A stretch of DNA of 64,000 nt from CALBGR01 sp964499935. GTDB lineage: Bacteria > Patescibacteriota > Saccharimonadia > Saccharimonadales > UBA4665. Shown here one piece after another: positions 32,210-40,338 of the stretch. Every line of letters starts with the position of its first letter. Positions within the stretch are counted from its first letter, which is position 1. Location: positions 310,001-374,000 of the forward strand of contig CAZCMS010000001.1 in assembly GCA_964499935.1 (NCBI GenBank). The letters run 5' to 3'. Made by a program: the position numbers and the translations under genes. Below the pieces are notes generated by a model. The model worked only from the letters and a program-made list of their open reading frames with translations, had not been told where the DNA came from and did not search any database.

Positions 32210-32653
32210 CCCCTGCGCCAGGAACCTGGCCAGGGGTCTTTTTCGTTTCCAGGCCCAGTCATAGCCGGAGATTCCGGCCGATTCTCGGTCTGGGCAGGCC
32301 GGTTCCGGGCTGCCTCGGTGGTCTTCGCGCGGTAGCGCGGAGGCACCGTGATCGATCCCCAGCTCTTCATCAGCTCATCGAGCACTGGCTGCAACTCGCC
32401 GTTCGTGACGTCGCCGTTGTCGTCGAGCAGCAAGCGCGCCAGCAGGGCGCTTTTGCCACTGCCCGTCGGCCCGAGCAGCAACGCATGCGACAGCGACCGT
32501 GGCGAGCATCGTCTCGACCTGCTCGGCTTCGAGGTCCGGGGGAAACGACAGCGTCGCCCACCCGGTCGGCGTGGTGTCGCGGGTCAGGTACAGGCTCGCA
32601 CCCGCCACGCCCATCAGACCGGCCCCGGCCACTGCGGTGAGCGGGTCGATCAT
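32149..32653 (-). pseudogene. Deleted conjugation-type (HerA/TraG/FtsK-like) ATPase
   Basis: Begins MIDPLTAVAGAGLMGVAGAS (one TM segment) and LSFPPDLEAEQVETMLATVA, as in N termini of actinobacterial conjugative ATPases. It then jumps frame near 32485 to LLLGPTGSGKSALLARLLLDD (Walker A) and directly to a C-terminal-like tail (LDELMKSWGSITVPPRYRAK). Most of the usual several hundred residues are missing, so the gene has at least one internal deletion. An upstream gene tail (SPEVRKVAETIDDHGNPQQPG, stop at 32650) overlaps its start in ATGA, the relic of an operon. Confidence 0.55.
32210..32243 (+). terminator. GC-rich terminator at the left edge of the insert
   Basis: CCCCT-(x)-CCAGG-AA-CCTGG-CC-AGGGG stem-loop followed by TCTTTTT; typical of high-GC genomes. 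Confidence 0.65.
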
Positions 32654-32779
32654 GAACGGCCTCCCGGTTGTTGCGGGTTGCCGTGGTCGTCGATCGTCTC
32701 GGCGACCTTGCGGACCTCGGGCGATGAGATAGCAGAGGGCCAACCTTGCGCTGAGACGCTGCTGGCCAAGCTCCCTCCA

Positions 32780-33378
32780 CGACGCGAAAAGGTCGCGGAG
32801 CTGACAGACAAAAAAATCAGCACCCTTGAGCGGTACTGGGAGAAGAAGCATCTCTTCCGGCCACTGGCTGACCAGCTCCTGGCCCTGGAGAAAGCGCGAG
32901 AGAGCGAGAATCAGGCAACGGGCGAAGCGACGACGCTTGCCATTTCGTCAACGACGACGGAAGCAACAGGCAAATCCGCGAGCAGCGTTTCGAAACCCGA
33001 TCTGGGGCGATCTGACCCCGACGAGTCGCGTGCTTCCAATCAGGGTGCACGAGCGAGGCGACACCTGGCTGGGTCTGCCGGCTGGCCAATCGGTCTCCTT
33101 TGCGCCCTTGTTGTTGCAGTCGCTATCCGACCTGGATTACGGACGCGGTAGAGGTCAAGTCAAAAGATAGCATCAGATGGGACATAGTCAGAGGCGCGGG
33201 GGCTGAAGGAAGTGGGCAGCCAGAGCTTCTTGATTACAGAGAAGCGGATGAACTAACCTCACTCGGGGGGCTTCATATCGGCACGATTCAAAAATGCCAC
33301 AAAGGGCAGCGTCGCTACGCATTCCTGTTCCAAGGAGTGGACGTTACGGCCCAGTTGCGACGTGAGCGAAGTGGCTAG
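32780..33378 (+). other. Unresolved GC-rich coding fragments
   Basis: Different plus-strand frames carry protein-like pieces in turn: STLERYWEKKHLFRPLADQL (near 32820), LPIRVHERGDTWLGLPAGQS (near 33030) and YREADELTSLGGLHIGTIQK (near 33240). No single frame gives a convincing gene. This could be a frameshifted pseudogene or joined fragments. Confidence 0.3.
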
Positions 33379-33947
33379 GCAGGCGGGGGTATCAATGTAG
33401 CCATCTTGCCGAGAGCTACGATCGAATCACTGAATGCCCCAGAGTCCTCGAAGACTCCGGCGCCACGGCGCCAATCCACCCATCGTGCCAGCAGGTCTCG
33501 CCCCTGTACGACCTGATGAAGACCGCTGCTAACGATGAAGCCCTCGTCAGCTTCCAGGACGTCAGGTGTTTCTTCGTAGGTAAGTTCAGATGTACGCTGG
33601 TACGCAGTGGCTAGCCAGCGACGCTCGGCGGGAGCATAGGGCAACGTGTCGCGGAACTCGTCCACGATGTCCCAAATCGCCTGGTAGGCACGACGGGAAA
33701 GTGCCGGTGCCCAGTCTGGCGATGGAACGTAGCTTTCGAAGCTCACCATGCGCTCGATCTCGACCACGACCTTCGCGCGCTGGACTCTGCTGAGTTCATC
33801 CCACGGAGCGTTCGGGGGGAACGCAGACCTATAGTAATTTAGTGCGTCGATGGAGGTGGCACCGAGGCAACCAATTCGATCAAGTGCCTCACTTGCACGC
33901 TCAAGCTCCATTCCGACGAAAGTTTCGGGTAATATTTCTCTACTCAT
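33375..33947 (-). CDS. Hypothetical protein in the GC-rich insert
   Basis: 190 residues, intact, acidic, mostly helical (ERASEALDRIGCLGATSIDAL, VQRAKVVVEIERMVSFES). No domain recognised. Codons are clearly G/C-ending. An AT-rich patch with TTGACA lies just upstream of the ATG and may be its promoter. Not a family I know; probably brought in with the insert. Confidence 0.6.
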   Translation of the reverse strand: MSREILPETFVGMELERASEALDRIGCLGATSIDALNYYRSAFPPNAPWDELSRVQRAKVVVEIERMVSFESYVPSPDWAPALSRRAYQAIWDIVDEFRDTLPYAPAERRWLATAYQRTSELTYEETPDVLEADEGFIVSSGLHQVVQGRDLLARWVDWRRGAGVFEDSGAFSDSIVALGKMATLIPPPA

Positions 33948-34029
33948 GAATATATACTGACATAGTACAAGTATTTTGTCAACCGGTTTTCAACCGAGTA
34001 CGGGTTTGAAGTCCTGTAAAACCACCCCC

Positions 34030-34590
34030 TCAACACCCCGGCAAAGCCTCCTCCGCTTCGCCCACCTCCGACGCGTGGGGCAGGACCGCGAAGTGCGCCC
34101 GAATCAGACCGTTCCAGTCGCCGGCCCAGACGTTCAGTGCATCTGTGTCGAGGCATGTCGGTTCGTAGCGATCGGTAAGGCTCGTGCCTTCCGTGACGCG
34201 CACCTGCCCGAAAGCCCGGTCGAACGCTTCCGGATTGCCCTCCGGCGAGTCCGGGGAGCGGTAGCCATGCAGCACCGCCAGGAAGTCCTTCTCGAACTGC
34301 TCGTCGGGTCCGAGTGCTCCCGCAACCCCGAGCCACGGCTCGGTTGATACTTCCTGGGTCTTGCAGGACGCGCCGTCGCTGTAGTTCGCTGCCGTCTCCA
34401 GCTCGTCGAAGTTGGAGGTCTTCGGATTCGTAATCCGCACGGTCGGCTCGATTGAGAACCCGTCGGTCAGGTTCGTCGCGGTCACCCGGATCACGGCCAT
34501 ATCGCGATCGGTGAATAGCATCGCCCTTATTCGCGTCGGCAACCTTTCGACTTCGACCGTGTACCGGCTCCGAAGGCGTTCCAGGTGCAT
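34030..34590 (-). CDS. Hypothetical protein in the GC-rich insert
   Basis: 186 residues from MHLERLRSRYTVEVERLP. Alternating beta-strand segments (MAVIRVTATNLTDGFSIEPTV) then a mixed domain; two Cys (ASCKTQ and PTCLDTD) plus a terminal Cys. The style resembles secreted or lipoprotein domains of actinobacteria but there is no signal peptide in this frame, so the 5' part may be lost. Unknown function. Confidence 0.5.
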   Translation of the reverse strand: MHLERLRSRYTVEVERLPTRIRAMLFTDRDMAVIRVTATNLTDGFSIEPTVRITNPKTSNFDELETAANYSDGASCKTQEVSTEPWLGVAGALGPDEQFEKDFLAVLHGYRSPDSPEGNPEAFDRAFGQVRVTEGTSLTDRYEPTCLDTDALNVWAGDWNGLIRAHFAVLPHASEVGEAEEALPGC

Positions 34591-34604
34591 CTGATGCGAC
34601 GGGA

Positions 34605-35069
34605 TCAGGTCAGGTCGCAGCTGACCGGGAAGGCAGACTGCGTTAGCGCCGAATCAGCGTTCGTTTCCTGAGCGCCTTTGGGAACACGCGTGGGGGAGTC
34701 CGGGCGAGCTTCTCGGTTGTGCACATATACGTAGCGGGCGTACTTGCCCGGATCACGCACGACGATCTGCCCGGTTCTTGCTGCTCGGCTCATCTGAAGA
34801 ACCCAACGGACCGTGTCGAGATTGACGACTTCGCCGGTCCGCGTTTGGATCGCACGCCGGACCTCGCTCGCCGACAAGGGCTCAGTTGCCGACCGAAGTA
34901 CGTCGAGAACGAGGTGCCTTGCCCAGCCAGGACGGCGCACAAAGCCCTCTGTCGCCGGGCTGCCCTTCTCGGGACGGGCCCGTGCGGTTTCGAGCACGTC
35001 TGTGAGCGAGCGGAGCCGTTCCTGGGTCTCCGGGTTCCAGAGCGCGCCCCCTGGGGGCACCAATATCAT
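34605..35069 (-). CDS. Winged-helix-like protein, 5' end at the GC/AT junction
   Basis: About 154 residues if started at the ATG at 35069. The core LVLDVLRSATEPLSASEVRR followed by RTGEVVNLDTVRWVLQMSRA and a strand pair (GQIVVRDPGKYARYVYVHN) reads as a winged helix that could bind DNA. The frame continues upstream into AT-rich DNA (to 35324), but that part is composition-mismatched and overlaps the promoter of the next gene, so it is not counted. The N terminus may be truncated by the junction. Confidence 0.45.
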   Translation of the reverse strand: MILVPPGGALWNPETQERLRSLTDVLETARARPEKGSPATEGFVRRPGWARHLVLDVLRSATEPLSASEVRRAIQTRTGEVVNLDTVRWVLQMSRAARTGQIVVRDPGKYARYVYVHNREARPDSPTRVPKGAQETNADSALTQSAFPVSCDLT

Positions 35070-35088
35070 TTTAGTTATTAACTTTTGT

Positions 35089-35116
35089 AAAACGTCGAGT
35101 AAAATCGACGTTTTTT
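35089..35116 (+). terminator. Terminator just right of the GC-rich insert
   Basis: AACGTCGA / TCGACGTT with loop GTAAAA, then T-run; the A-run on the other side allows use on both strands. Confidence 0.8.
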
Positions 35117-35187
35117 GATTTAAGTTCATCGAAGACTCTAATTTAGTGCCTGCCATAACACTCAATAAGGTGCTGTATGATATAGAT

Positions 35188-35856
35188 ATGACAAAGCAAA
35201 AAGTAGATAATGATGACCTGGCAGAGATCTCGGAAGTGTTAGTTGATAAAGCCTCAAAGGGTTTTCTGGACGCATTTTTGGGTGAAAATGCAGCTGATTT
35301 TATAGAGTCAGTTCCGGCAGGCAAACTAACTCTTGCTATCGGTAAGTTATTTATGTCTGCAAAGGATCACCATAGAACAAAAATGCTTAGAGCATTTCTG
35401 AAAGGTATGCAAAGCGGAGACAGGTCATTTGATGACTTCAAAGAACAGGATGAACAGACTAAAAATGATCTACGTGGACTCGTCCTGGCGCAATTGGATT
35501 TGCAGACAGATGAGCGACAGGCGGAAGCAGTAGGTTTCATCGTAGATGCTTACCTAGCGAAGAAAGTCGATCGCCTAACTTTTGTAGGTATAGTATCTGA
35601 GATAAAAAATACTAACCCACTACTTTATTACTTCTCGGTTGACAGTTTAGTGATCGACAAGATGCATACTAACTTCGGTAAGCCAGTGATTAAAGGTAAT
35701 GTAAAACTTTTGCCAGCGGTTTTCTACTTCACTTCAGCAACGGAAAGTAGCCATGGTTGGGGTGCAGTTCCTGGAATGGTAGATCACCCTACTGCGATGG
35801 GTGAAGCATTTTTTGAGTATATCTACGAGCCAATGTCTGCAAAGTATCAAATATGA
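35188..35856 (+). CDS. Hypothetical protein, first gene of a two-gene operon
   Basis: 222 residues from MTKQKVDNDDLAEISEVLVD; TATAGAT stands right before this ATG, which favours it over 35146. The middle (AGKLTLAIGKLFMSAKDHHR) is helical and moderately hydrophobic, and the end (YFSVDSLVIDKM ... SHGWGAVPGMVDHPTAMG) is mixed. No family recognised. It overlaps the next gene by 4 bp (ATGA), so the two products probably act together. Location in the accessory island suggests defence or element maintenance. Confidence 0.55.
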   Translation: MTKQKVDNDDLAEISEVLVDKASKGFLDAFLGENAADFIESVPAGKLTLAIGKLFMSAKDHHRTKMLRAFLKGMQSGDRSFDDFKEQDEQTKNDLRGLVLAQLDLQTDERQAEAVGFIVDAYLAKKVDRLTFVGIVSEIKNTNPLLYYFSVDSLVIDKMHTNFGKPVIKGNVKLLPAVFYFTSATESSHGWGAVPGMVDHPTAMGEAFFEYIYEPMSAKYQI

Positions 35857-36614
35857 TCAATCCAGAGCGATTACATACAACCAACTTCGCTAAATATATA
35901 ACCGATGACAGTAGGAACGTACTCATGCGTGTCTATGCAGCACAAAAAGCTGACAAATCTTTAGAGTCGAGTGAACGCGAAGAGTACATTCACCAGGTAT
36001 TAGACTCTTTCACTGAACTGCAGGAGACGGTGGACTGCCTGGATATGGCTGAGATATTCCTAAAGAGCTACTACGTATCGAAAACCTGGAAAGATAAATA
36101 TGATCAGCATCACTATTTTCGCTATCATTACGAAGCATGGGTGCTGAACGCCATTAGAGTATATGAAAGGCTGCTCATTCTTATAAATAGCGTTTACTGG
36201 CTTGAAATACCTCACAAGGAAGTTACATACCGATCAGTCTCTGAGCATGAAAAGTTAAGGGGTACAAAGTTACTACGAACACTTAACAAGATTCACGGAG
36301 CACTCAATGAACTTCAGCGACTTAAAAACATCGTGTTCCATCTATATGCCTACACTGACGAAGATCTCAAACAGATAAAGACTTTCAGTATGATCGCAAG
36401 ACACGGAAAAGATGAAGAAAAGGAAACGTACTCGATCTTGGCCAAGTTTCAAATGAAATACCAGTATTTGCCAGATAAGAAAAAAGAAGTCGAAGCAAAT
36501 AACCAACAAATACTGAAGATTGTAGACGCAGTATTTAATGCTCTCGAAGGTCAGTACTTACAATTCCGAGATGGTTCCGATAATACGTTGCGCCCTAAGA
36601 CGAAAAGAGAATAA
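35853..36614 (+). CDS. Helical protein, possibly HEPN-like
   Basis: 253 residues, all helical. The region HYFRYHYEAWVLNAIRVYER and following LLILINSVYWLEI is similar in style to HEPN-type helical bundles (for example Cthe_2314-like). An Rx4-6H catalytic motif is not certain; IARHGKD near residue 187 is a candidate. It is translationally coupled to the preceding gene. Assignment is tentative. Confidence 0.5.
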   Translation: MINPERLHTTNFAKYITDDSRNVLMRVYAAQKADKSLESSEREEYIHQVLDSFTELQETVDCLDMAEIFLKSYYVSKTWKDKYDQHHYFRYHYEAWVLNAIRVYERLLILINSVYWLEIPHKEVTYRSVSEHEKLRGTKLLRTLNKIHGALNELQRLKNIVFHLYAYTDEDLKQIKTFSMIARHGKDEEKETYSILAKFQMKYQYLPDKKKEVEANNQQILKIVDAVFNALEGQYLQFRDGSDNTLRPKTKRE

Positions 36615-36890
36615 CATAAAAGTATCCCGTAGAGCGCCTCTATGTTGCGATTGAGTTGGCATAGGAAAACGATACTTGCTAACTAAAGCTTATCAGTCGA
36701 CTTACGGCACTGTCATGTTAGCAATAATAAGCGCAGAGAAATTTTAGACTTATCGGTTAAAATTTTGAATGACCAAATCTATCAATAGATTTGTGCTTAC
36801 GAGATTGATCTTTGCATTTTCTTTTCTGGTAGCCACTCAAAAAATTTAAGTACATTCTGTCCCACTGTGTCAAAATTTAGTTAATCGGTC

Positions 36891-36915
36891 AAATACGCCT
36901 TGAAGGCGTATTTTG
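36891..36915. terminator. Bidirectional terminator-like hairpin
   Basis: AAATACGCCT / AGGCGTATTT, loop TGA, T-run to the right. It shows that the TfoX-like gene must start after it. The stretch 36615-36890 holds no gene that I can support. Confidence 0.7.
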
Positions 36916-36928
36916 CTATTATTAAAGA

Positions 36929-37230
36929 ATGAGAACTCAAAAGAAAAAGCAGAAAGCCTCCTAGCGCATATTCAACAGATTGCAGATGCACGCATCAGGC
37001 CAATGATGGGTGAATATATACTGTATGTTGACGACAAGGTTATTGGCCAGATTAATCATAGTCAGTTATTTATAAAAGTTACACCCTTTGGTGAAGAGTT
37101 TGCAAAAGACCTCTCAAAAAAATCGCCGTACGATGGCGCAAAGCCAGCATTCGTTGTGCCACAGGATAAAATTGACGATCTGACCTGGTTGCAAAGTTTT
37201 CTTACAGGAACAGTCAAAGACCTAAAGTAG
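36929..37230 (+). pseudogene. TfoX N-terminal-domain protein with an early frameshift
   Basis: The protein body ESLLAHIQQIADARIRPMMG, EYILYVDDKVIGQ and KPAFVVPQDKIDDLTWLQSF matches the TfoX/Sxy N-terminal domain. The natural start is ATG 36929, with TATTAT 7 nt upstream, the same layout as the next gene. From it the frame runs into TAG after 11 codons. Adding one A in the A-tract at 36939-36942 restores ATG-AGA-ACT-CAA-AAA-GAA and the full domain. Either a one-base deletion, a phase-variable tract or a sequencing error. A TTG at 36913 in the right frame is inside the terminator. Confidence 0.6.
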
Positions 37231-37279
37231 CATATACCAATAAAAACCCTGATACCAAAGGATTTTTGCTATCATTAAA

Positions 37280-37855
37280 ATGATGAAACCTGATTATGAA
37301 ATCATTCCATTCAAAGATGCTATTGCGTGGCGACACTGGCTTGATGAGAATCATACTAAGATCGATGGAGTGTGGTTGAGGCTCTATAAGAAGGCGTCTA
37401 ATGTGGCTACCGTTACGTATGCGGAAGCTCTTGATGTGGCGCTGTGTTATGGCTGGATTGACGGACAAAAGAAAAGCTATGACAAAGATTCGTACCTTCA
37501 GAAATTTACACCAAGACGGCCGAGGAGTATGTGGTCTAAACGAAACACTGAACATGTCAATCGCTTGCAAGCTGCTGGTCTAATGACGCCAGCTGGACTA
37601 CTAGAGGTCGAGAAGGCTCAGGCGGATGGGCGGTGGGAAGCTGCTTATGATGCGCCTAGTAGCATGGAGGTCCCTGATTATTTTCTTGAAGCGCTTCGTA
37701 AGCACCCGAAAGCAGAATTATTTTATAACCAACTAAACAAAACTAACACATATGCCATCGCTTGGCGCTTGCAGAATGCTAAGACCGATGCAACTCGTTT
37801 GCGTCGCACAGAAAAAATTATTGCTATGCTGGACGCAGGTGAGAAGCTCTATTAA
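37280..37855 (+). CDS. YdeI/OmpD-associated family protein
   Basis: 191 residues. The family hallmarks are present: LDVALCYGWIDGQKKSYDKD, KFTPRRPRSMWSKRNTEH, RLQAAGLMTPAGLLEVEKA and a C-terminal RRTEKIIAMLDAG. YdeI-type proteins are linked with resistance to cationic peptides and bacteriocins in some bacteria; mechanism unknown. TATCAT stands 8 nt before the ATG, so the mRNA is probably leaderless. Confidence 0.82.
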   Translation: MMKPDYEIIPFKDAIAWRHWLDENHTKIDGVWLRLYKKASNVATVTYAEALDVALCYGWIDGQKKSYDKDSYLQKFTPRRPRSMWSKRNTEHVNRLQAAGLMTPAGLLEVEKAQADGRWEAAYDAPSSMEVPDYFLEALRKHPKAELFYNQLNKTNTYAIAWRLQNAKTDATRLRRTEKIIAMLDAGEKLY

Positions 37856-37879
37856 TTAATAGCGTTAGCTCGCTGGTGA

Positions 37880-38065
37880 GCTATTGGCATAAACACTCTG
37901 CGTTTTCTTGTCAAGGCAAGGTGGTGCTCATCCCAAATCACTCGCACTCATAGCTTTAGTCTTGATAAGGTGTCGAATCTGGAAATTGAATCTGATGATG
38001 TCGATATGATTGTAAAGATAGTAAGATCATCGGGTGCCTACAGGTGTAATCCGTTTAAAAAATAG
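37880..38065 (+). pseudogene. Startless open frame, possible gene remnant
   Basis: 61 open codons (RWCSSQITRTHSFSLDKVSN, IESDDVDMIVKIVRSSG) with no ATG, ending at TAG 38063. It may be a decayed gene. Apart from this and a TAGCTC/GAGCTA hairpin near 37866-37883, the 384-bp gap to the next gene shows nothing else. Confidence 0.25.
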
Positions 38066-38239
38066 ACCAAAGAAGACGAGCTTTACACAACGGAGTATAA
38101 TAAAGTGTATGGTCATATGTGTAAGTGAGGGTAAATCTGTATTGATTATAAAGTTTAGGAATTAGCGATCAATAGTCTGGCGCGTTGAATACATCCTCTC
38201 TTGTGTGACGTATATAGCAACAAGTTTGGAGGTAATCAT

Positions 38240-39214
38240 ATGTGCACGGCAACAAACTATATCGCAAAGGATCACTACTTTGGTCGCAATCTAGACCTGG
38301 AGTTCTCCTATAACGAAACCGTAACTATCACACCGCGGAACTTCCCATTCGTATTCCGAAAAGTGCCCGAATTTGAGACGCATTATGCAATCATTGGCAT
38401 GGCCACTGTTGCCGATGATTATCCACTTTACTACGATGCAACCAATGAAAAAGGGTTGAGTATGGCCGGGTTAAACTTTCCTGAAAACGCCGATTATAAA
38501 CCTGAGTCACAAAGTAAAACAAATATTACACCGTTTGAATTTATCCCGTGGATTCTTGGGCAATATAAAAATGTTAACGAGGTGAAAAAGGCCCTGAGAA
38601 ATACGAGCCTTATTAACATTGCGTTTAGCGAGGAGTTTCCTCTTTCACCCCTCCATTGGATTATTTCCGACAGAAATGAATCTATCACAGTTGAGTCAGT
38701 TAAAGATGGGATGAAGGTTTACGATAATCCAGTGGGCGTTCTCACTAATAACCCAACGTTCGATATTCAGTTATTCAGCTTAAATAATTATATGAGCTTG
38801 TCGCCTGACCCGCCTAAAAATTTATTTTCAAAGGACTTGCAGTTTGATACGTATAGTCGAGGAATGGGCGCCATAGGATTGCCAGGAGATTTGTCTTCCA
38901 TGTCTCGCTTTGCAAAAGCAGTGTTTACCAAGATGAACTCGGTTTCGGGGGAGTCAGAATCCGAAGCTGTGAGTCAGTTTTTTCATATCCTTGGCGCCGT
39001 CGAGCAGCAGAGAGGATGTGCGCAGGTTGGGGGTGGTAAATACGAAATCACAATTTATTCTTCTTGCTGCAACACGGACAAGGGAATTTATTATTATAAA
39101 ACTTACGAAAACAGCCAAGTCACTGGTGTAAATATGCACGAAGAGAATTTGGATGGTCATGAGTTAGTAAAATATCCATTAGTCACCGGACAAAGAGTCT
39201 TTATGCAAAATTGA
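38240..39214 (+). CDS. Choloylglycine hydrolase (bile salt hydrolase-like)
   Basis: 324 residues starting MCTATNYIAKDHYFGRNLD: Cys2 becomes the N-terminal nucleophile after Met removal, and Arg/Asp of GRNLD match catalytic residues of the Ntn-hydrolase family. Further conserved blocks: PLYYDATNEKGLSMAGLNF, FEFIPWILGQ, VGVLTNNPTFD, YSRGMGAIGLPGDLSS, EITIYSSCCNTDKGIYYY. The whole length resembles true bile salt hydrolases of Gram-positive gut bacteria rather than distant relatives. GGAGG lies 7 nt before the ATG, a classical ribosome site unlike the leaderless neighbours. Substrate (bile salts or other N-acyl amides) is inferred. Confidence 0.88.
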   Translation: MCTATNYIAKDHYFGRNLDLEFSYNETVTITPRNFPFVFRKVPEFETHYAIIGMATVADDYPLYYDATNEKGLSMAGLNFPENADYKPESQSKTNITPFEFIPWILGQYKNVNEVKKALRNTSLINIAFSEEFPLSPLHWIISDRNESITVESVKDGMKVYDNPVGVLTNNPTFDIQLFSLNNYMSLSPDPPKNLFSKDLQFDTYSRGMGAIGLPGDLSSMSRFAKAVFTKMNSVSGESESEAVSQFFHILGAVEQQRGCAQVGGGKYEITIYSSCCNTDKGIYYYKTYENSQVTGVNMHEENLDGHELVKYPLVTGQRVFMQN

Positions 39215-39283
39215 AGTGTCTAAAATTTTACATCCAATTAATATCTGTGTTGCTACACTGAAGTTCAGGAGGTATAAGTTGTT

Positions 39284-39682
39284 ATGAAGGGATTTTTTAC
39301 GAATATAGAGCGTGATACTTTGGAGAATCCAGTGTACAGGATGGTCTTGTATACCGGGAAACATAGCCAGTTGGTACTGATGAGCTTGGCTCCTGGTGAA
39401 GAAATTGGGCTTGAAACGCACCCAGATAATGATCAGTTCTTTCGGTTTGAGGCAGGTAAAGGCATGGTGACAATTGATGGTAATGAGTATGAGGTAGGTG
39501 ATGGCAGTGCAGTGATAGTGCCTGCGGGTGCGCAGCATAACGTGGTTAACATATCTAATGATAAGCCACTGAAACTTTACACAATTTATTCGCCCGCACA
39601 TCATAAAGACGGAATTGTCAGGCCGACCAAACACGAGGCTGATACAGACGAGGTCGAATTCGACGGCAAAACCACAGAATAA
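39284..39682 (+). CDS. Cupin-domain protein
   Basis: 132 residues. Cupin motif 1 is GEEIGLETHPDNDQFFRFEAG (metal-binding His and Glu side) and motif 2 PAGAQHNVVNIS. The fold usually binds a metal for dioxygenase, isomerase or sugar-binding roles; the function here is unknown. GGAGG precedes the ATG. It follows the bile-salt-hydrolase-like gene by 70 bp and shares its classical ribosome-site style, so both may come from the same donor. Confidence 0.8.
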   Translation: MKGFFTNIERDTLENPVYRMVLYTGKHSQLVLMSLAPGEEIGLETHPDNDQFFRFEAGKGMVTIDGNEYEVGDGSAVIVPAGAQHNVVNISNDKPLKLYTIYSPAHHKDGIVRPTKHEADTDEVEFDGKTTE

Positions 39683-39811
39683 AGATATCTACAAATAGAC
39701 ATATTATTGCACTTAGGGAGCTTGACCAGTTACATTAACCCTGAGGTTACTAGCGCTGCTCCCGGTATATCTAGTTTGGTTTGACCGTTTTTTCACCGAT
39801 ATAACGAGGTG

Positions 39812-40042
39812 TCAGTCGAAGTCTGCGATTACCACGCCAGTACCGACTCCAGTGTTAATGAAGAAATTCCATCGCCCGCCTAGATATTGAGTCAATATTC
39901 CTCCTGGTAAAACACCCGCAGCTGCACCACCTGCTGCTACTGCAGCCCATACACCCAAAGCTCTGTCGCGTTCTTTTCCTTCGTGAAATTCGGCTAATAC
40001 AATCGAGAGTGCTGCCGAAGACATGATGGCTGCTGCAAACCA
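39812..40042 (-). pseudogene. Fragment of an MFS (DHA2/EmrB-type) transporter
   Basis: Encodes FAAAIMSSAALSIVLAEFHE, GKERDRALGVWAAVAAGGAA and GVLPGGILTQYLGGRWNFF, matching TM helices 4-6 of 14-TM drug efflux proteins. Both ends are missing: the frame stops after about 75 residues and no start region is present. A relic of a deleted transporter; an intact relative is at 48852. Confidence 0.7.
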
Positions 40043-40059
40043 TTACACTGCATGACTCA

Positions 40060-40287
40060 CTCAGAGCTTTTCTTATCGTATATCTCTGGATACACACTTT
40101 CGTTAAGTCTGTTGCTATTATCGAGTTACTCCAAAACAAGCGTTGAGCGTATCCTTTTGCGCTTTCGACTCTTGGGCTATTTATGTTGTATCAGCTATAC
40201 TCAATCTTCTTCGCCTGGGCGTCGATCGGCGTGGTACTACTCAAGATTTTTGATGCATTTGTACTGTGGCTCATTTGGAGAGAGTAA
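40060..40287 (+). pseudogene. DUF2127-like membrane protein remnant with in-frame TGA
   Basis: Frame reads LRAFLIVYLWIHTFVKSVAI, IELLQNKR, then TGA (40144-40146), then AYPFALSTLGLFMLYQLYSI and IFDAFVLWLIWRE to TAA at 40287. The pattern is that of DUF2127 membrane proteins, where Trp normally follows KR, so TGG has become TGA. The N terminus overlaps the MFS fragment and is lost. Confidence 0.6.
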
Positions 40288-40338
40288 AAATATTAAATAG
40301 TAAAACGCTCACGTACACTTAGGTGTTATAGTGAGGCT

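Larger units (their letters stand above)
32200..35062. other. GC-rich foreign segment, actinobacterial in style
   Basis: Base composition jumps to roughly 60 percent GC between about 32.2 and 35.06 kb and drops back abruptly on both sides. Codons end mostly in G/C. It contains a deleted conjugation-type ATPase gene, unresolved fragments on the plus strand (about 32.78-33.38 kb) and three intact-looking minus-strand genes. The content fits DNA of an actinobacterial plasmid or host. An assembly join cannot be excluded. Confidence 0.7.

Noticed and set aside
32082..32264. 60-residue frame across the left junction of the GC-rich insert
   Set aside because: Composition switches within the frame and no motif is visible; probably chance.
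32348..33151. 267-residue plus-strand frame opposite the conjugation ATPase
   Set aside because: Its first half is the complement of the Walker A gene fragment; high-GC DNA gives long chance frames. Only the stretch after about 32780 may be coding.
34605..35324. 239-residue frame crossing the GC-rich/AT-rich junction
   Set aside because: The first 85 codons are AT-rich antisense to the 35188 gene region; only the part up to about 35069 has coding character.
40144..40146. TGA read as Trp or Gly (recoded genetic code)
   Set aside because: TGA ends or is avoided in intact genes here (for example it ends the 35188 gene), so the standard code holds and this TGA is a mutation.
40052..40300. 82-residue frame from ATG 40052
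   Set aside because: The DUF2127-like signal is in another frame with one internal TGA; this frame has no family character.
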